From NCBI RefSeq assembly GCF_009818105.1, contig NZ_CP046564.1, positions 1,922,001-1,986,000 of the forward strand: a stretch of 64,000 nt of DNA, in the 5' to 3' direction. The DNA is from Bacillus sp. N1-1 (GTDB lineage: Bacteria; Bacillota; Bacilli; Bacillales; Guptibacillaceae). The translations under genes and the position numbers were made by a program. A model generated the notes under the pieces. The model ran no database searches, was not told the origin of the DNA, and was given only the letters and a program-made list of their open reading frames with translations. Positions 38,343 to 49,157 of the stretch are shown here, one piece after another (positions within the stretch are counted from its first letter, which is position 1; every line of letters starts with the position of its first letter).

Positions 38343-39491
38343 TTGAAGAAAATTAGTTTACTTGGAGCATCTGGCTCGATCGGTGTTCAGACTCTCGATA
38401 TCATAAGAATGCATCCTGATATGTTTTCCCTTGTCGCATTTTCCGTTGGAAAAAATGTTGAAAAAGCGGTAGAAATAGCGGAAGAGTTTAAGCCAAAGTT
38501 ATTGTCTGTCCAAAAGAAAGAAGATGCTGATTCACTCAGAAGAACGATTTCAAGGAAAACGAAAATTGTTTATGGAGATGAAGGGCTTTTAGAAGTTGCT
38601 TGCCATCATGAATCAACCGTTCTCGTTAACGCAATTCTTGGAAGTATCGGCCTTTCTCCAACTTTATCAGCGATTGAACAGGGAAAGACAATTGCAATTG
38701 CGAATAAAGAAACGCTCGTTACAGCAGGCCATCTCGTAACAGAAGCTGCAAAAAAACATGGATCTGCCCTTTTGCCAGTAGATAGTGAACATTCAGCACT
38801 GTTTCAGTGTTTGAATGGTGAAAAGCAGGATCAAATGGAACGACTTATTTTAACGGCTTCAGGCGGTAGTTTCCGAGATAAGAAACGAGAAGAGCTAACT
38901 GGAGTTAGCGTTCACGATGCTTTAAATCACCCAAACTGGTCGATGGGAGCTAAAATTACGATCGATTCAGCAACGATGATGAACAAAGGACTAGAAGTGA
39001 TTGAAGCCCATTGGTTATTTGGAACGCCATATGATCAAATTGATGTCGTGCTTCATAAAGAAAGTATCATTCACTCAATGGTAGAGTACATAGACGGGAG
39101 CGTCATGGCGCATCTAGGTACTCCGGATATGCGAATTCCAATTCAATATGCACTTAGCTATCCTGATCGACTTGAAATCAGAAATGCAAAACGGTTAAAC
39201 TTATGGGAAGTTGGTCAATTACATTTTGAAAAAGTGGATTACAACCGCTTCCGTGCATTAAAGCTAGCTTATGACGCTGGCCGTGCTGGTGGTTCACTTC
39301 CAGCCGTATTAAATGCAGCAAATGAAACGGCCGTTGCCGCATTTCTTGAGGGGAAAATCGATTTCTTAACGATCGAAGAGCTCGTAGAAAAAGCGATGGA
39401 GAAACATGAGATCATTCAAAATGCGTCGCTTGAAGAAATACTTGAAGTTGATTCTGAAACAAGATTACGAGTTCAGTCATTAATTAAATAA
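38343..39491 (+). CDS. dxr: 1-deoxy-D-xylulose-5-phosphate reductoisomerase
   Basis: 382 residues. NADPH motif [15 protein letters not shown] at about 6-20; [23 protein letters not shown] and [17 protein letters not shown] form the metal and substrate site. It commits carbon to the non-mevalonate isoprenoid route. TTG 38343 is used: GATTGGAGGA lies about 10 bases upstream and the residue order [14 protein letters not shown] fits; no ATG is available. Neighbours uppS and cdsA use related lipid pathways. Confidence 0.96.
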   Translation: MKKISLLGASGSIGVQTLDIIRMHPDMFSLVAFSVGKNVEKAVEIAEEFKPKLLSVQKKEDADSLRRTISRKTKIVYGDEGLLEVACHHESTVLVNAILGSIGLSPTLSAIEQGKTIAIANKETLVTAGHLVTEAAKKHGSALLPVDSEHSALFQCLNGEKQDQMERLILTASGGSFRDKKREELTGVSVHDALNHPNWSMGAKITIDSATMMNKGLEVIEAHWLFGTPYDQIDVVLHKESIIHSMVEYIDGSVMAHLGTPDMRIPIQYALSYPDRLEIRNAKRLNLWEVGQLHFEKVDYNRFRALKLAYDAGRAGGSLPAVLNAANETAVAAFLEGKIDFLTIEELVEKAMEKHEIIQNASLEEILEVDSETRLRVQSLIK

Positions 39492-39506
39492 AGGTGGTAA
39501 GTGGAT

Positions 39507-40760
39507 ATGAACACTGTGATTTCGATCATTATCATATTCGGAGCACTCGTTTTTTTCCATGAATTGGGTCACTTGCTTCTCGCAAAGCGTGCGGGGATCT
39601 TGTGTCGAGAATTCGCAATAGGCTTCGGACCGAAAATCTTCACATTTAAAAAAGGGGAGACGGTTTACACAATCAGGCTCCTACCTCTTGGTGGATTTGT
39701 CCGAATGGCCGGAGAAGATCCTGAAATGATTGAGTTAAAACCAGGTCAGCGTGTTGGTCTTCTTTTCAATGATCAAAACAAAGTGTCAAAGATTGTGATT
39801 AACCAAAAGTCAGCTTATCCTAATTTAAAAGAAGTAACGGTGGAAGACGCTGATCTTGAGCGTGGCCTTTTTATTAAAGGCTATGAAGGTGAAGATGAAC
39901 CCGCTGTTGTCTATCCGATTGATGAGACGTCTCATTATGTGATGGACGGTTCAGAATTCCAAATTGCGCCATACGATCGTCAATTCGGATCAAAATCGCT
40001 TTGGGATCGTTTCCTGGCTATTTTTGCTGGGCCGGTAATGAATTTCTTGTTAGCGATCGTGATTTTTATTGCACTCGGTTTATTACAGGGTACGCCGACG
40101 AATCAAGTGAAAGAAGTCGTTGATGGAAGTCCTGCTGAACAAGCAGGTATGATGAACGGTGACGTGATTACTGAAATCAATGGAACCGAAATAACGGGAT
40201 GGAATCAAATGACCTCGATTATCCAGGAAAATGCCAATAACCAACTTGGCTTTAATGTGGATCGTGAAGGAGAGAATGTTTCCCTATCGATTACTCCTGA
40301 AAAACAGGAGCTCTCAGAAAACCAGTCGGTTGGTCGAATTGGTGTTGCACCTGAATATCAGGTGAATTTCTTGGATTCCATTGTCTTTGGATTTACTTCA
40401 ACCTATGAATTTGGAAAGGCGATCTTTGTAGGACTTGGACAACTTGTTACAGGCCAACTTTCGATCGATGCCTTCTCTGGACCAGTAGGTATTTATAGTT
40501 ATACGGAAGAAGCAGCATCAGGTGGTCTTTATGTCCTAATGAGATGGGCTGGCTTCTTAAGCATTAATCTCGGGATCTTTAATTTATTGCCGCTTCCGGC
40601 ACTTGATGGCGGTAGACTTCTCTTCATTGGTGTTGAAGCATTACGAGGAAAACCAATCGATCCCCAAAAGGAAAGCCTTGTTCACTTTATTGGCTTTTCG
40701 TTCCTCATGTTGCTTATGTTAGTTGTAACATGGAATGATATCCAGCGCTTCTTCTTATAA
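39507..40760 (+). CDS. rseP: Site-2 membrane metalloprotease RseP (RasP)
   Basis: 417 residues. A first membrane segment holds FFHELGHLLLAKRAG with His18, Glu19 and His22. A PDZ domain (about 195-265, SPAEQAGMMNGDVITEING) follows, and NLLPLPALDGGRLLF supplies the third metal ligand in a C-terminal segment. In B. subtilis, RasP cleaves anti-sigma factor RsiW, FtsL and signal-peptide remnants. ATG 39507 is nine bases from AAGGTGG; GTG 39501 is too close to it. It follows dxr by 15 bases. Confidence 0.96.
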   Translation: MNTVISIIIIFGALVFFHELGHLLLAKRAGILCREFAIGFGPKIFTFKKGETVYTIRLLPLGGFVRMAGEDPEMIELKPGQRVGLLFNDQNKVSKIVINQKSAYPNLKEVTVEDADLERGLFIKGYEGEDEPAVVYPIDETSHYVMDGSEFQIAPYDRQFGSKSLWDRFLAIFAGPVMNFLLAIVIFIALGLLQGTPTNQVKEVVDGSPAEQAGMMNGDVITEINGTEITGWNQMTSIIQENANNQLGFNVDREGENVSLSITPEKQELSENQSVGRIGVAPEYQVNFLDSIVFGFTSTYEFGKAIFVGLGQLVTGQLSIDAFSGPVGIYSYTEEAASGGLYVLMRWAGFLSINLGIFNLLPLPALDGGRLLFIGVEALRGKPIDPQKESLVHFIGFSFLMLLMLVVTWNDIQRFFL

Positions 40761-40802
40761 GAGCGACAGGACCCGTTTTAAGAATGAAATGAGGTGCAGG
40801 AG

Positions 40803-42422
40803 ATGAAACAATCAAAATACTTTAATCCAACCCTTCGTGACAATCCAGCTGATGCAGAAATTAAAAGTCATCAGCTCCTTGTCCGAGCGGGTTTTATGCG
40901 TCAAAATGCGTCAGGTATTTATTCATACCTTCCATTAGGCAAAAAAGTATTAATGAAAATCGAAGAAGTAATTCGTAAAGAGCTCGATGGAGTTGGGGCG
41001 CAGGAGCTCTTAATGCCAGCGATTCAGCCAGCTGAATTGTGGCAGGAAACAGGTCGATGGGATGTTTATGGACCTGAATTAATGCGATTAAAAGATCGTC
41101 ACGGACGACCATTCGCACTTGGGGCAACGCATGAAGAATTAATTACGAGTCTTGTTCGAGATGAGCTAAAATCGTACAAGCAGTTGCCTGTTACGTTATA
41201 TCAGATTCAAACAAAGTATCGCGATGAGCGTCGTCCTCGCTTTGGATTGCTGCGTGGCAGAGAATTTATTATGAAAGATGCTTACTCTTTCCATTCTTCT
41301 GATGAGCAGCTTGATGAGGCATATCAGATGATGCATAGCGCGTATAGCCGTATCTTCACAACACTTGGTTTAAACTTCCGTCCAGTTGTGGCCGATTCTG
41401 GAGCAATGGGTGGAAAAGATACAGAAGAATTTATGGCACTTTCTAGCGTTGGAGAAGATACGATTGCATACAGCGACTCCTCGGATTATGCTGCTAATAT
41501 TGAGATGGCAGAGGTCCACGTTACTTATCAGAAACCAGATGAGGCAGAAGCTTCTTTAACTGAAGGAGAAGGTGAAGCTTCAGCAGATCGCCAAATTCAT
41601 GCAACCCTACTTAAAGTACAAGAGGAAACAATTCTTGTTCTAGTAAGAGGCGATCATCAATTAAATGACATTAAGGTGAAAAACCTTTTTGGCACCGATA
41701 TGGTGGAAGTAATAAACGAAGAAGTAGATGTGAAAACATTTAGTGGAAAGATTATGGCCGATCATGGCGTTAGTTCGATTGTAAATGGCTCTTTAACTGG
41801 TAAGCATGCTTACCAAAATGTGAATCCGGAGCGTGACCTTGATATCGAACGTTATGAAGACCTTCGCTTTATTCAAGAAGGAGATCCATCTCCTGATGGG
41901 AACGGTACGATTGTATTTGCAGAAGGCATTGAAATTGGACAGGTATTTAAACTTGGTACAAAATATAGTGAAACAATGGGCGCGTCTTACCTTGACGAAG
42001 GTGGAAAAGCGAAACCGATGATCATGGGCTGTTACGGCATCGGAGTCTCAAGAACGCTCGCAGCTATTGCTGAACAAAATGCAGATGACAATGGACTTAG
42101 ATGGCCACTAGCTGTGACCCCGTTTGATGTTCATTTGATTACGATTAATGTGAAAGATGATGAGCAGACAGCTTTATCTGATCGTCTTTATGGTACGTTG
42201 CGTGAAGAGCGCTACGATGTTCTTTACGACGATCGCAAAGAGCGTGCGGGCGTTAAGTTTAAAGATGCCGACCTCATCGGACTTCCGATAAGAGTGATCG
42301 TAGGTAAGAAAGCTAATGAAAAGATAGTCGAAGTAAAGCGAAGAGATACTGGTGAGTCGATGGAAGTTCCAGTTAATGACTTGAACAAGACAATCCAGCA
42401 GCTTTTAACACAAATGAACTAA
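40803..42422 (+). CDS. proS: Prolyl-tRNA synthetase with shortened editing domain
   Basis: 539 residues, about 25 fewer than B. subtilis ProS (564, from memory). Class II motifs are intact: [37 protein letters not shown] and [18 protein letters not shown], plus the C-terminal anticodon domain. The inserted editing domain (about 237-355) is reduced: the helix before the aligned IHATLLKV strand is missing, His266 replaces the expected Lys of that strand, and the GxxGP loop is not visible. Aminoacylation should be retained; removal of mischarged Ala is doubtful. ATG 40803 is six bases from GAGGTG. Terminator follows. Confidence 0.95.
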   Translation: MKQSKYFNPTLRDNPADAEIKSHQLLVRAGFMRQNASGIYSYLPLGKKVLMKIEEVIRKELDGVGAQELLMPAIQPAELWQETGRWDVYGPELMRLKDRHGRPFALGATHEELITSLVRDELKSYKQLPVTLYQIQTKYRDERRPRFGLLRGREFIMKDAYSFHSSDEQLDEAYQMMHSAYSRIFTTLGLNFRPVVADSGAMGGKDTEEFMALSSVGEDTIAYSDSSDYAANIEMAEVHVTYQKPDEAEASLTEGEGEASADRQIHATLLKVQEETILVLVRGDHQLNDIKVKNLFGTDMVEVINEEVDVKTFSGKIMADHGVSSIVNGSLTGKHAYQNVNPERDLDIERYEDLRFIQEGDPSPDGNGTIVFAEGIEIGQVFKLGTKYSETMGASYLDEGGKAKPMIMGCYGIGVSRTLAAIAEQNADDNGLRWPLAVTPFDVHLITINVKDDEQTALSDRLYGTLREERYDVLYDDRKERAGVKFKDADLIGLPIRVIVGKKANEKIVEVKRRDTGESMEVPVNDLNKTIQQLLTQMN

Positions 42423-42426
42423 AAAT

Positions 42427-42463
42427 GTGGATAGGTGCCATTGGTACCTTCCACCTTTTTTTT
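42427..42463 (+). terminator. Terminator after proS
   Basis: GTGGA, bulged T, AGGTGCC, loop ATT, GGTACCT, TCCAC and then eight T. A long stem with one bulge and one G-T pair ends the uppS-proS unit in front of polC. Confidence 0.85.
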
Positions 42464-42501
42464 CGCTACCTCTTCGCATTTTAAGAAGGAGGAAGAATTG
42501 A

Positions 42502-45500
42502 ATGGACCAGGATTTAAACATACGGAAAGAACGTCTCCAGCTGCTCCTTCAACAAATATCGGTTCCAGAAAAATTCGTTGACTACTTCAAGGATGGGTAC
42601 ATTTCAAAGTTAACGGTCTATAAAGAAACGAGGAAGTGGCATTTTGACTTTCACTTTCCAGACGTTCTTCCTTTTCATGTATACGAGCTATTTCGCAGTC
42701 GTTTGCAGGATGGATTAAAGCACATTGCCGAAGTGACCTATAGCATTGCTACGGACTCAGGAGGAAATGAAGAACTTGCCATGGCTTACTGGGAAAACGT
42801 TGCGGAACTAATGCAGGATCATTCTGCGTCCTTAACCAACGTTTTAAAAAAGCAGACTCCGAAAATTAGTGGCAATAAGCTAATCGTTACGGTACGAAAT
42901 GAAACAGAAGCAGCGATTGCTAGAAGAAAATTAGCAGCACCGCTAGCTGACTGTTACACAAATGCCGGCTTTCCGAAATACATGCTTGAAGTAGAAGTGA
43001 AAGCTTCTGAGCAGGATTACCAGAAGTTTGTTGAACAAAAGCAACAAGAAGATCAATCCAAAATGATGGAAGCTTTGATTGAAAAAGAAAAAGCAGATAA
43101 ATCTTCAAGCAAGAACGTGCCGGATTCACTTGTCATTGGGTACAAAATTAAAGAAGATCCCGTGCCAATCGAAACGATTCAGGATGAAGAACGTCGTATC
43201 GCTGTTCAAGGTTATGTTTTCCACGCCGAAACGAAGGAACTTAGAAGTGGTCGAACATTATTAACCTTTAAAATAACGGATTATACGGATTCAATTCTAG
43301 TTAAAATGTTCTCTCGTGATAAAGAAGATGTGCCGATTTTAGAAGCTGTTCGAAAAGGCATCTGGGTGAAGGTTCGCGGTGGCATTCAAAATGATACGTT
43401 CGTTCGTGATCTTGTCATGATTGGGAATGATTTAACGGAAATCAAACCTGACTTGCGACAGGACGAGGCACCTGAAGATGAGAAACGAATTGAACTGCAT
43501 GCGCATACGCAAATGAGTCAAATGGATGCGGTTAGTACAGCTGGAGGGTTGATCTCTCAGGCAGCTAAATGGGGACATCCAGCGATTGCAATTACAGATC
43601 ATAATGTTGTTCAATCATTTCCTGATGCTTACGCTGCTGGTCAAAAGCATGGCGTTAAAGTTATTTATGGTCTTGAAGCTGATCTTGTCGATGATGGTGT
43701 CCCGATGGCGTACAATGAAGCAGATCGAGATCTTGAAACAGGTACTTACATCGTTTTTGACGTTGAAACGACCGGGCTGTCCGCTGTTTACAACAAAATC
43801 ATCGAACTGGCAGCTGTAAAACTAAAAGATGGTGAAATTGTTGACAAATTTGAGCGATTTGCAAATCCGCATCATCCGCTTTCTTCAACAACAATTGAAC
43901 TAACGGGTATTACCGACGATATGGTGACGAATGCACCTGAGATTGAAGATGTGATCAAAGATTTTCATGAATTCATGGGAGATGATATTCTCGTTGCCCA
44001 TAATGCTAGCTTTGATATGGGGTTCTTAAATGTTGGGTTACGTAATGCCGGTTTAGGCGAAGCGACTAACCCGGTTATCGATACGCTCGAATTGGCTCGT
44101 TTTCTTTATCCTGAAATGCGTAATCACCGATTAAACACGCTATGTAAAAAGTTTGATATTGATCTTACTCAACATCACCGAGCGATTTATGATGCGGAAG
44201 CTACAGGATATTTATTATGGAAGCTAGTGAAGGATGCTCTCGAGCGTGAGATAACGAATCACAATATGCTAAATGACAATATGGGCCAAACCGGTTTTCA
44301 GCGTACCCGTCCGTCTCATACCATTATTTTGGCGAAAAATGATGTTGGGTTAAAGAACTTATTTAAGCTTGTTTCGCTATCGCATATCGATTATTTTTAT
44401 CGAAGCGCTCGGATACCGCGTTCTAAGCTGGAGAAGTACCGAGAAGGCCTGCTTATTGGTTCTGGATGTGATAAAGGGGAAGTATTCGAAGGGATGATGC
44501 AAAAGTCTCCTGAAGAAGTTGAGGACATAGCGAAGTTCTATGATTACCTCGAAGTTCAGCCTCCTCAAAATTATATGCATTTAATTGAGAAAGAACTTGT
44601 TCAAGATGAAATGGCTTTAAGAGAGATTATCGGTAAAATTGTAAAGCTTGGTGAGAAATTGAATAAACCCGTCGTAGCGACTGGGAATGTACACTATCTT
44701 GAGCCAGAAGATCATATTTACCGAAAGATTTTAATTAAAGCCCAGGCGGGTAACCCGTTAAATCGTCAAACGCTTCCGCAAGTTCACTTTAGAACGACGA
44801 ACGAAATGCTCGATTGCTTCCATTTCCTTGGTGCAGAAAAAGCGAAGGAGATCGTCGTTCAGAAGCCACAAGTAGTGGCTGATTTAATCGATGACATTAA
44901 ACCGATAAAAGACGATCTTTTCACACCTCGAATTGAAGGTGCTGATGAAGAAATGCGTCAAATGAGCTACGGTATGGCTAGAAGTATATATGGCGATGAG
45001 CTTCCTACTATTGTTGAAGAAAGACTTGAAAAAGAGCTAAAGAGTATTATCGGTCACGGGTTTGCTGTTATCTATCTTATTTCTCATAAGCTTGTAAAAA
45101 AGTCGTTAAACGACGGCTATCTAGTAGGATCTCGTGGTTCAGTAGGGTCCTCTTTTGTGGCGACCATGACAGAAATTACGGAAGTTAACCCATTGCCGCC
45201 GCATTACGTCTGTCCTTCTTGTAAGAAATCGCAGTTCTTTGATGATGGGTCAGTAGGATCAGGGTTCGATCTTCCTGATAAAAACTGTGAAGATTGTAAT
45301 ATTCCTCTTACAAAAGATGGTCACGACATTCCCTTTGAAACGTTCCTTGGGTTTAAAGGCGATAAGGTACCCGATATTGATTTGAACTTCTCAGGTGAAT
45401 ATCAGCCTCGTGCTCATAACTACACGAAGGAACTGTTCGGGGAAGACAATGTGTTTCGTGCAGGAACAATTGGTACTGTTGCTGAGAAAACGGCGTATGG

Positions 45501-46791
45501 CTATGTAAAGGGATATATGGGTGATCATGATCTTCACTATCGAGGAGCTGAGATTGATCGTCTCGTATCAGGGTGTACAGGCGTGAAACGGACTTCAGGG
45601 CAGCACCCGGGTGGAATTATCGTTGTGCCAGACTATATGGATATTTATGATTTTTCACCAATTCAATTCCCAGCAGATGATAAAACGTCCGCATGGAAAA
45701 CAACGCATTTTGATTTCCATTCCATTCATGATAATCTTCTGAAGCTTGATATCCTTGGACACGATGATCCGACGGTTATTCGCATGCTTCAAGATTTAAG
45801 TGGCATTGATCCGAAAACAATACCGACTGATGATGCAGAAGTTATGAAGCTCTTTAGCGGAACCGAGTCTCTTGGCGTTACACAAGATCAGATTATGTGT
45901 AAAACAGGAACTTACGGTATTCCGGAATTCGGAACACGTTTTGTTCGTCAAATGCTTGAGGATACGAAACCAAGCACTTTCTCTGAACTTGTTCAGATCT
46001 CAGGTCTATCGCATGGTACCGATGTATGGTTAGGAAATGCGCAAGAGCTCATCCAAGCTGGGACATGTAACTTAAGTGAAGTAATTGGTTGTCGTGATGA
46101 TATTATGGTTTACTTGATTTATAAAGGTCTTGATCCGTCGCTTGCGTTTAAAATCATGGAGTTCGTACGAAAAGGGAAAGGACTTCAGGAAGAATGGGTA
46201 GCGGAAATGAAGAAGCATGATGTTCCTGACTGGTACATTGATTCTTGTTTGAAAATCAAGTATATGTTCCCGAAAGCTCACGCAGCTGCGTATGTATTAA
46301 TGGCTGTTCGGATTGCTTATTTCAAAGTGCATCATCCGATTCTTTTCTATGCTGCTTATCTAACGGTAAGGGCAGATGATTTTGATATCGATACAATGGC
46401 AAAAGGATCGAATGCAATTCGAGCGAAAATCGAAGAGATTAACGAAAAGGGACTTGATGCATCACCAAAAGAGAAAAACCTCTTAACAGTGATGGAGATT
46501 GCGCTCGAAATGTCAGAGCGCGGTCTTCGTATGCAGAAGGTTGACCTTTACCGATCAAAAGCTGCTGAATTTGTCGTTGACGGGGATTCGCTCATCCCTC
46601 CGTTCAATTCTCTACCGGGCGTTGGAACGAATGCTGCAATCAATATTGAAAACGCCAAAGAAGCCGGTGAGTTTCTTTCTAAAGAAGATTTACAGCAGCG
46701 AAGCAAGATTTCGAAGACAGTGCTAGAATATCTAGATGATCATGGATGTCTTGAAGGACTTCCAGATGCTAACCAGCTTAGCTTATTCTAA
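42502..46791 (+). CDS. polC: DNA polymerase III alpha subunit, PolC type
   Basis: 1429 residues. Order: N-terminal domain, OB fold (about 235-315), PHP domain ([15 protein letters not shown] near 330) interrupted by a proofreading exonuclease (FDVETTGLS, Asp420 and Glu422), then the polymerase. Catalytic Asp958 and Asp960 lie in [12 protein letters not shown]; a zinc knuckle shows CPSCKK and CEDC. The C-terminal QLSLF is a sliding-clamp motif. PolC is the main replicase of low-GC Gram-positives. ATG 42502 follows AGGAGGAAG. Full length; the exonuclease acidic residues are present. Confidence 0.98.
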   Translation: MDQDLNIRKERLQLLLQQISVPEKFVDYFKDGYISKLTVYKETRKWHFDFHFPDVLPFHVYELFRSRLQDGLKHIAEVTYSIATDSGGNEELAMAYWENVAELMQDHSASLTNVLKKQTPKISGNKLIVTVRNETEAAIARRKLAAPLADCYTNAGFPKYMLEVEVKASEQDYQKFVEQKQQEDQSKMMEALIEKEKADKSSSKNVPDSLVIGYKIKEDPVPIETIQDEERRIAVQGYVFHAETKELRSGRTLLTFKITDYTDSILVKMFSRDKEDVPILEAVRKGIWVKVRGGIQNDTFVRDLVMIGNDLTEIKPDLRQDEAPEDEKRIELHAHTQMSQMDAVSTAGGLISQAAKWGHPAIAITDHNVVQSFPDAYAAGQKHGVKVIYGLEADLVDDGVPMAYNEADRDLETGTYIVFDVETTGLSAVYNKIIELAAVKLKDGEIVDKFERFANPHHPLSSTTIELTGITDDMVTNAPEIEDVIKDFHEFMGDDILVAHNASFDMGFLNVGLRNAGLGEATNPVIDTLELARFLYPEMRNHRLNTLCKKFDIDLTQHHRAIYDAEATGYLLWKLVKDALEREITNHNMLNDNMGQTGFQRTRPSHTIILAKNDVGLKNLFKLVSLSHIDYFYRSARIPRSKLEKYREGLLIGSGCDKGEVFEGMMQKSPEEVEDIAKFYDYLEVQPPQNYMHLIEKELVQDEMALREIIGKIVKLGEKLNKPVVATGNVHYLEPEDHIYRKILIKAQAGNPLNRQTLPQVHFRTTNEMLDCFHFLGAEKAKEIVVQKPQVVADLIDDIKPIKDDLFTPRIEGADEEMRQMSYGMARSIYGDELPTIVEERLEKELKSIIGHGFAVIYLISHKLVKKSLNDGYLVGSRGSVGSSFVATMTEITEVNPLPPHYVCPSCKKSQFFDDGSVGSGFDLPDKNCEDCNIPLTKDGHDIPFETFLGFKGDKVPDIDLNFSGEYQPRAHNYTKELFGEDNVFRAGTIGTVAEKTAYGYVKGYMGDHDLHYRGAEIDRLVSGCTGVKRTSGQHPGGIIVVPDYMDIYDFSPIQFPADDKTSAWKTTHFDFHSIHDNLLKLDILGHDDPTVIRMLQDLSGIDPKTIPTDDAEVMKLFSGTESLGVTQDQIMCKTGTYGIPEFGTRFVRQMLEDTKPSTFSELVQISGLSHGTDVWLGNAQELIQAGTCNLSEVIGCRDDIMVYLIYKGLDPSLAFKIMEFVRKGKGLQEEWVAEMKKHDVPDWYIDSCLKIKYMFPKAHAAAYVLMAVRIAYFKVHHPILFYAAYLTVRADDFDIDTMAKGSNAIRAKIEEINEKGLDASPKEKNLLTVMEIALEMSERGLRMQKVDLYRSKAAEFVVDGDSLIPPFNSLPGVGTNAAINIENAKEAGEFLSKEDLQQRSKISKTVLEYLDDHGCLEGLPDANQLSLF

Positions 46792-46811
46792 AGAGGAGCC
46801 TTCGCTTCTCT
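46792..46811 (+). terminator. Weak hairpin after polC
   Basis: AGAGGAGC, loop CTTC, GCTTCTCT (one G-T pair) right after the polC stop. There is no good T-run, so termination efficiency is doubtful. It overlaps the start of the next promoter. Confidence 0.35.
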
Positions 46812-46812
46812 G

Positions 46813-46841
46813 TTGAATTGGTTATATGAGTATGGTATAGT
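46813..46841 (+). promoter_or_regulatory. Promoter for the rimP-nusA-infB cluster
   Basis: TTGAAT at 46813-46818 and TATAGT at 46836-46841 with a 17-base spacer. It produces a leader of about 100 bases before rimP. Confidence 0.7.
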
Positions 46842-46876
46842 AATTGTGGAAATACTAGTGAATACACACGCGACGG

Positions 46877-46899
46877 AAGAGTGGGGCTATCCCACTCTT
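46877..46899 (+). promoter_or_regulatory. Leader hairpin upstream of rimP
   Basis: AAGAGTGGG, loop GCTAT, CCCACTCTT, followed by TCGTTTTCG. It resembles a terminator or attenuator stem with an imperfect T-run, placed between the promoter and rimP. NusA, encoded next, is a termination factor, so feedback through this hairpin is conceivable but unproven. Confidence 0.5.
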
Positions 46900-46949
46900 T
46901 CGTTTTCGATTGGGACCCTGCTGTACAGGATCAGAAAGGAGGACAACCA

Positions 46950-47420
46950 ATGAATGAAAATGTGATTACGGTTACTGAAGAACTAGTAAAACCAATAGTA
47001 GATGAAATGAACCTGGAACTTGTAGACATAGAATTCACGCAGGAAGGCAAGAATTGGTTTCTCCGTGTCTATGTCGATTCTCCTCGAGGTGTTGATATTG
47101 AGGAGTGCGGGACAATTAGCGAAAAGCTAAGTGAACAGCTAGATAAACATGATCCAATTACACAACCTTATTTCCTCGAAGTTTCTTCTCCGGGGGCAGA
47201 GCGTCCGCTGAAGAAAAAGACTGATTTCGAGAAAGCGGTTGGAAAACAAGTCTATATGACAACTTACGAACCAATAGATGGAGAGAAAAGCTTTGAAGGT
47301 AAGCTTTCTGATTTTGATGGTGAAACGGTTGTGATTGAACAGCGAGTGAAAACGAGAATTAAAAAGGTAGAATTACCTTATGAAAAAGTAGCAAGCGCAA
47401 GGCTTGCGGTTGTTTTTTAA
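46950..47420 (+). CDS. rimP: Ribosome maturation factor RimP
   Basis: 156 residues. [20 protein letters not shown] and [16 protein letters not shown] are family signatures; a C-terminal Sm-like beta domain follows. RimP helps the S12-S5 region of the 30S subunit assemble. ATG 46950 follows AAAGGAGG; the frame is open upstream through the leader hairpin but lacks homology. First gene of rimP-nusA-rnpM-ylxQ-infB-ylxP-rbfA-truB-ribF-rpsO. Confidence 0.97.
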   Translation: MNENVITVTEELVKPIVDEMNLELVDIEFTQEGKNWFLRVYVDSPRGVDIEECGTISEKLSEQLDKHDPITQPYFLEVSSPGAERPLKKKTDFEKAVGKQVYMTTYEPIDGEKSFEGKLSDFDGETVVIEQRVKTRIKKVELPYEKVASARLAVVF

Positions 47421-47438
47421 TTAAAGGGGAGAATGAAA

Positions 47439-48548
47439 ATGAAGAGTAGTGAGTTATTAGATGCGCTAACCATTCTTGAAAAAGAAAAAGGCATCAGCAA
47501 GGATATTATCGTTGAGGCGATTGAAGCAGCGCTTATTTCGGCGTACAAGCGAAACTTCCATCAGGCACAAAATGTAAGAGTCGATTTTAATCAGGACACT
47601 GGTTCGATCCGAGTATTTGCTCGAAAAGATGTCGTAGAAGAAGTGGAAGATTCTCGTCTTGAGATCTCACTCGAAGATGCGAAAGACATTGATCGTCAAT
47701 ATGAATTAGAAGATATCGTGGAAATCGAAGTAACGCCTCGTAATTTCGGTCGTATCGCAGCTCAAACAGCGAAACAAGTTGTTACTCAACGTGTCCGTGA
47801 AGCAGAACGTGGGATCATATTTAGCGAATTTATTGAACGCGAAGACGATATCATGACCGGAATTGTTCAGCGTCAAGATCATCGTTTTATTTATGTTGAC
47901 CTCGGTCGAATCGAAGCACTTCTCCCTGCAGGTGAACAAATGCCGAATGAAACGTATCATTCTCATGATCGTATTAAGGTATATGTGACGAAAGTTGAAA
48001 AAACAACCAAAGGGCCACAGGTGATGGTTTCAAGAACTCATCCTGGTCTTCTTAAGCGTTTATTTGAACTTGAAGTGCCAGAAATTTTTGACGGCACAGT
48101 AGAAGTGAAGTCAATTTCACGTGAAGCCGGCGATCGATCAAAAATTGCCGTTCATGCGGAAGATCCTGAAGTGGATCCAGTTGGCTCTTGTGTAGGTCAA
48201 CGCGGTCAACGAGTTCAGGCAATCGTAAATGAGCTTAAAGGCGAGAAAATCGATATTGTCAGCTGGTCGGAGGATATCGTGGAATATGTAGCAAATGCTC
48301 TTAGTCCTTCAAAAGTACTTAAAGTAAATGTAGATGAAGAAAACAAAATGACTCAGGTTATCGTACCAGACTATCAGCTCTCGCTTGCGATCGGGAAGCG
48401 CGGTCAAAACGCCCGTCTAGCAGCAAAGCTGACAGGATGGAAAATTGATATTAAGAGTCAATCTGAAGCAGAAGAGCTCGGCATCTATAGTGCTGACGAA
48501 GCTCCTCTTTTTGAGGAAAATGACGCTGAAGATTCAGACCTAGATTAA
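47439..48548 (+). CDS. nusA: Transcription termination/antitermination factor NusA
   Basis: 369 residues. N-terminal RNA-polymerase-binding domain (about 1-125), S1 domain (about 132-200, EDDIMTGIVQRQDHRFIYVDLG), then two KH domains with GSCVGQRGQRVQAI and LAIGKRGQNARLAAKLTGW. It slows elongation, promotes hairpin termination and joins antitermination complexes. ATG 47439 is eight bases from AAAGGGG; ATG 47433 is too close. The acidic C-terminal tail matches Bacillota NusA, which lacks the extra repeats of E. coli. Confidence 0.97.
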   Translation: MKSSELLDALTILEKEKGISKDIIVEAIEAALISAYKRNFHQAQNVRVDFNQDTGSIRVFARKDVVEEVEDSRLEISLEDAKDIDRQYELEDIVEIEVTPRNFGRIAAQTAKQVVTQRVREAERGIIFSEFIEREDDIMTGIVQRQDHRFIYVDLGRIEALLPAGEQMPNETYHSHDRIKVYVTKVEKTTKGPQVMVSRTHPGLLKRLFELEVPEIFDGTVEVKSISREAGDRSKIAVHAEDPEVDPVGSCVGQRGQRVQAIVNELKGEKIDIVSWSEDIVEYVANALSPSKVLKVNVDEENKMTQVIVPDYQLSLAIGKRGQNARLAAKLTGWKIDIKSQSEAEELGIYSADEAPLFEENDAEDSDLD

Positions 48549-48572
48549 GCAAGATCGGGAGAGGTGTCCATC

Positions 48573-48836
48573 GTGCAAAAACGTAAAATTCCGATGAGAA
48601 AATGTGTCGCCTGTCAAGAAATGAAGCCAAAAAAAGAGCTCGTTCGAATTGTTCGTTCGCCTGAAGGGGTTATATCTATCGACCAAACGGGTAAAAAGAA
48701 TGGACGAGGGGCATACCTTTGCAACAAAGAAGAGTGTTTTACTCTTGCTAAAAAGCGAAATTCTTTAGCGGCTCATCTAAAAGCAGAAGTGACGGAAGAC
48801 ATTTATGCTGACCTCGCAGAATCGCGGTCAAACTAA
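48573..48836 (+). CDS. rnpM: RNase P modulator RnpM (YlxR)
   Basis: 87 residues. KIPMRKCVACQEMKPKKELVRIV and GKKNGRGAYLCNKEECF are the YlxR/DUF448 signature; the Cys pair CVAC and later CNKEEC could bind metal. B. subtilis YlxR (RnpM) was reported to bind and modulate RNase P RNA. GTG 48573 is six bases from GAGGTG; an in-frame GTG at 48564 lies in the ribosome site. It is immediately followed by ylxQ with no gap. Confidence 0.93.
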   Translation: MQKRKIPMRKCVACQEMKPKKELVRIVRSPEGVISIDQTGKKNGRGAYLCNKEECFTLAKKRNSLAAHLKAEVTEDIYADLAESRSN

Positions 48837-49142
48837 ATGAACAACAAGAATTGGGAGTCACTTCTAGGACTTGCTCAGCGTGCTGGCAAAGTTGTGTCTG
48901 GAGAAGAACTTGTGGTGAAGGAAATTCAGCGCAAGAGTGCCAGACTCGTTTTAATAGCGAATGACGCATCTGACAACACGAGAAAGAAAATTACGGATAA
49001 AGCAACTACTTATAAAGTCCCAGTATGTTTTGTTACAGGGCGCTATGAACTTGGTCATGCAATTGGCAAAGTTCAACGAGTCACGATAGCCGTTACTGAT
49101 GCAGGGTTTGCGAAGAAACTTCACGCGATGCTCGATCAATAA
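48837..49142 (+). CDS. ylxQ: L7Ae-family ribosomal-like protein YlxQ
   Basis: 101 residues. LLGLAQRAGKVVSGEELVVKEI and ARLVLIANDASDNTRKKI identify the L7Ae/L30e/S12e/Gadd45 fold, which recognises kink-turn RNA. ATG 48837 begins right after the rnpM stop, without a clear ribosome site of its own, suggesting translational coupling. YlxQ is usually encoded with infB but its precise target in bacteria is not settled. Full length. Confidence 0.94.
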   Translation: MNNKNWESLLGLAQRAGKVVSGEELVVKEIQRKSARLVLIANDASDNTRKKITDKATTYKVPVCFVTGRYELGHAIGKVQRVTIAVTDAGFAKKLHAMLDQ

Positions 49143-49157
49143 CTCGGGGGTGATCGT

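Noticed and set aside
40761..40802. T-box leader upstream of proS
   Set aside because: The gap is 42 bases and contains neither a specifier loop nor a T-box sequence.
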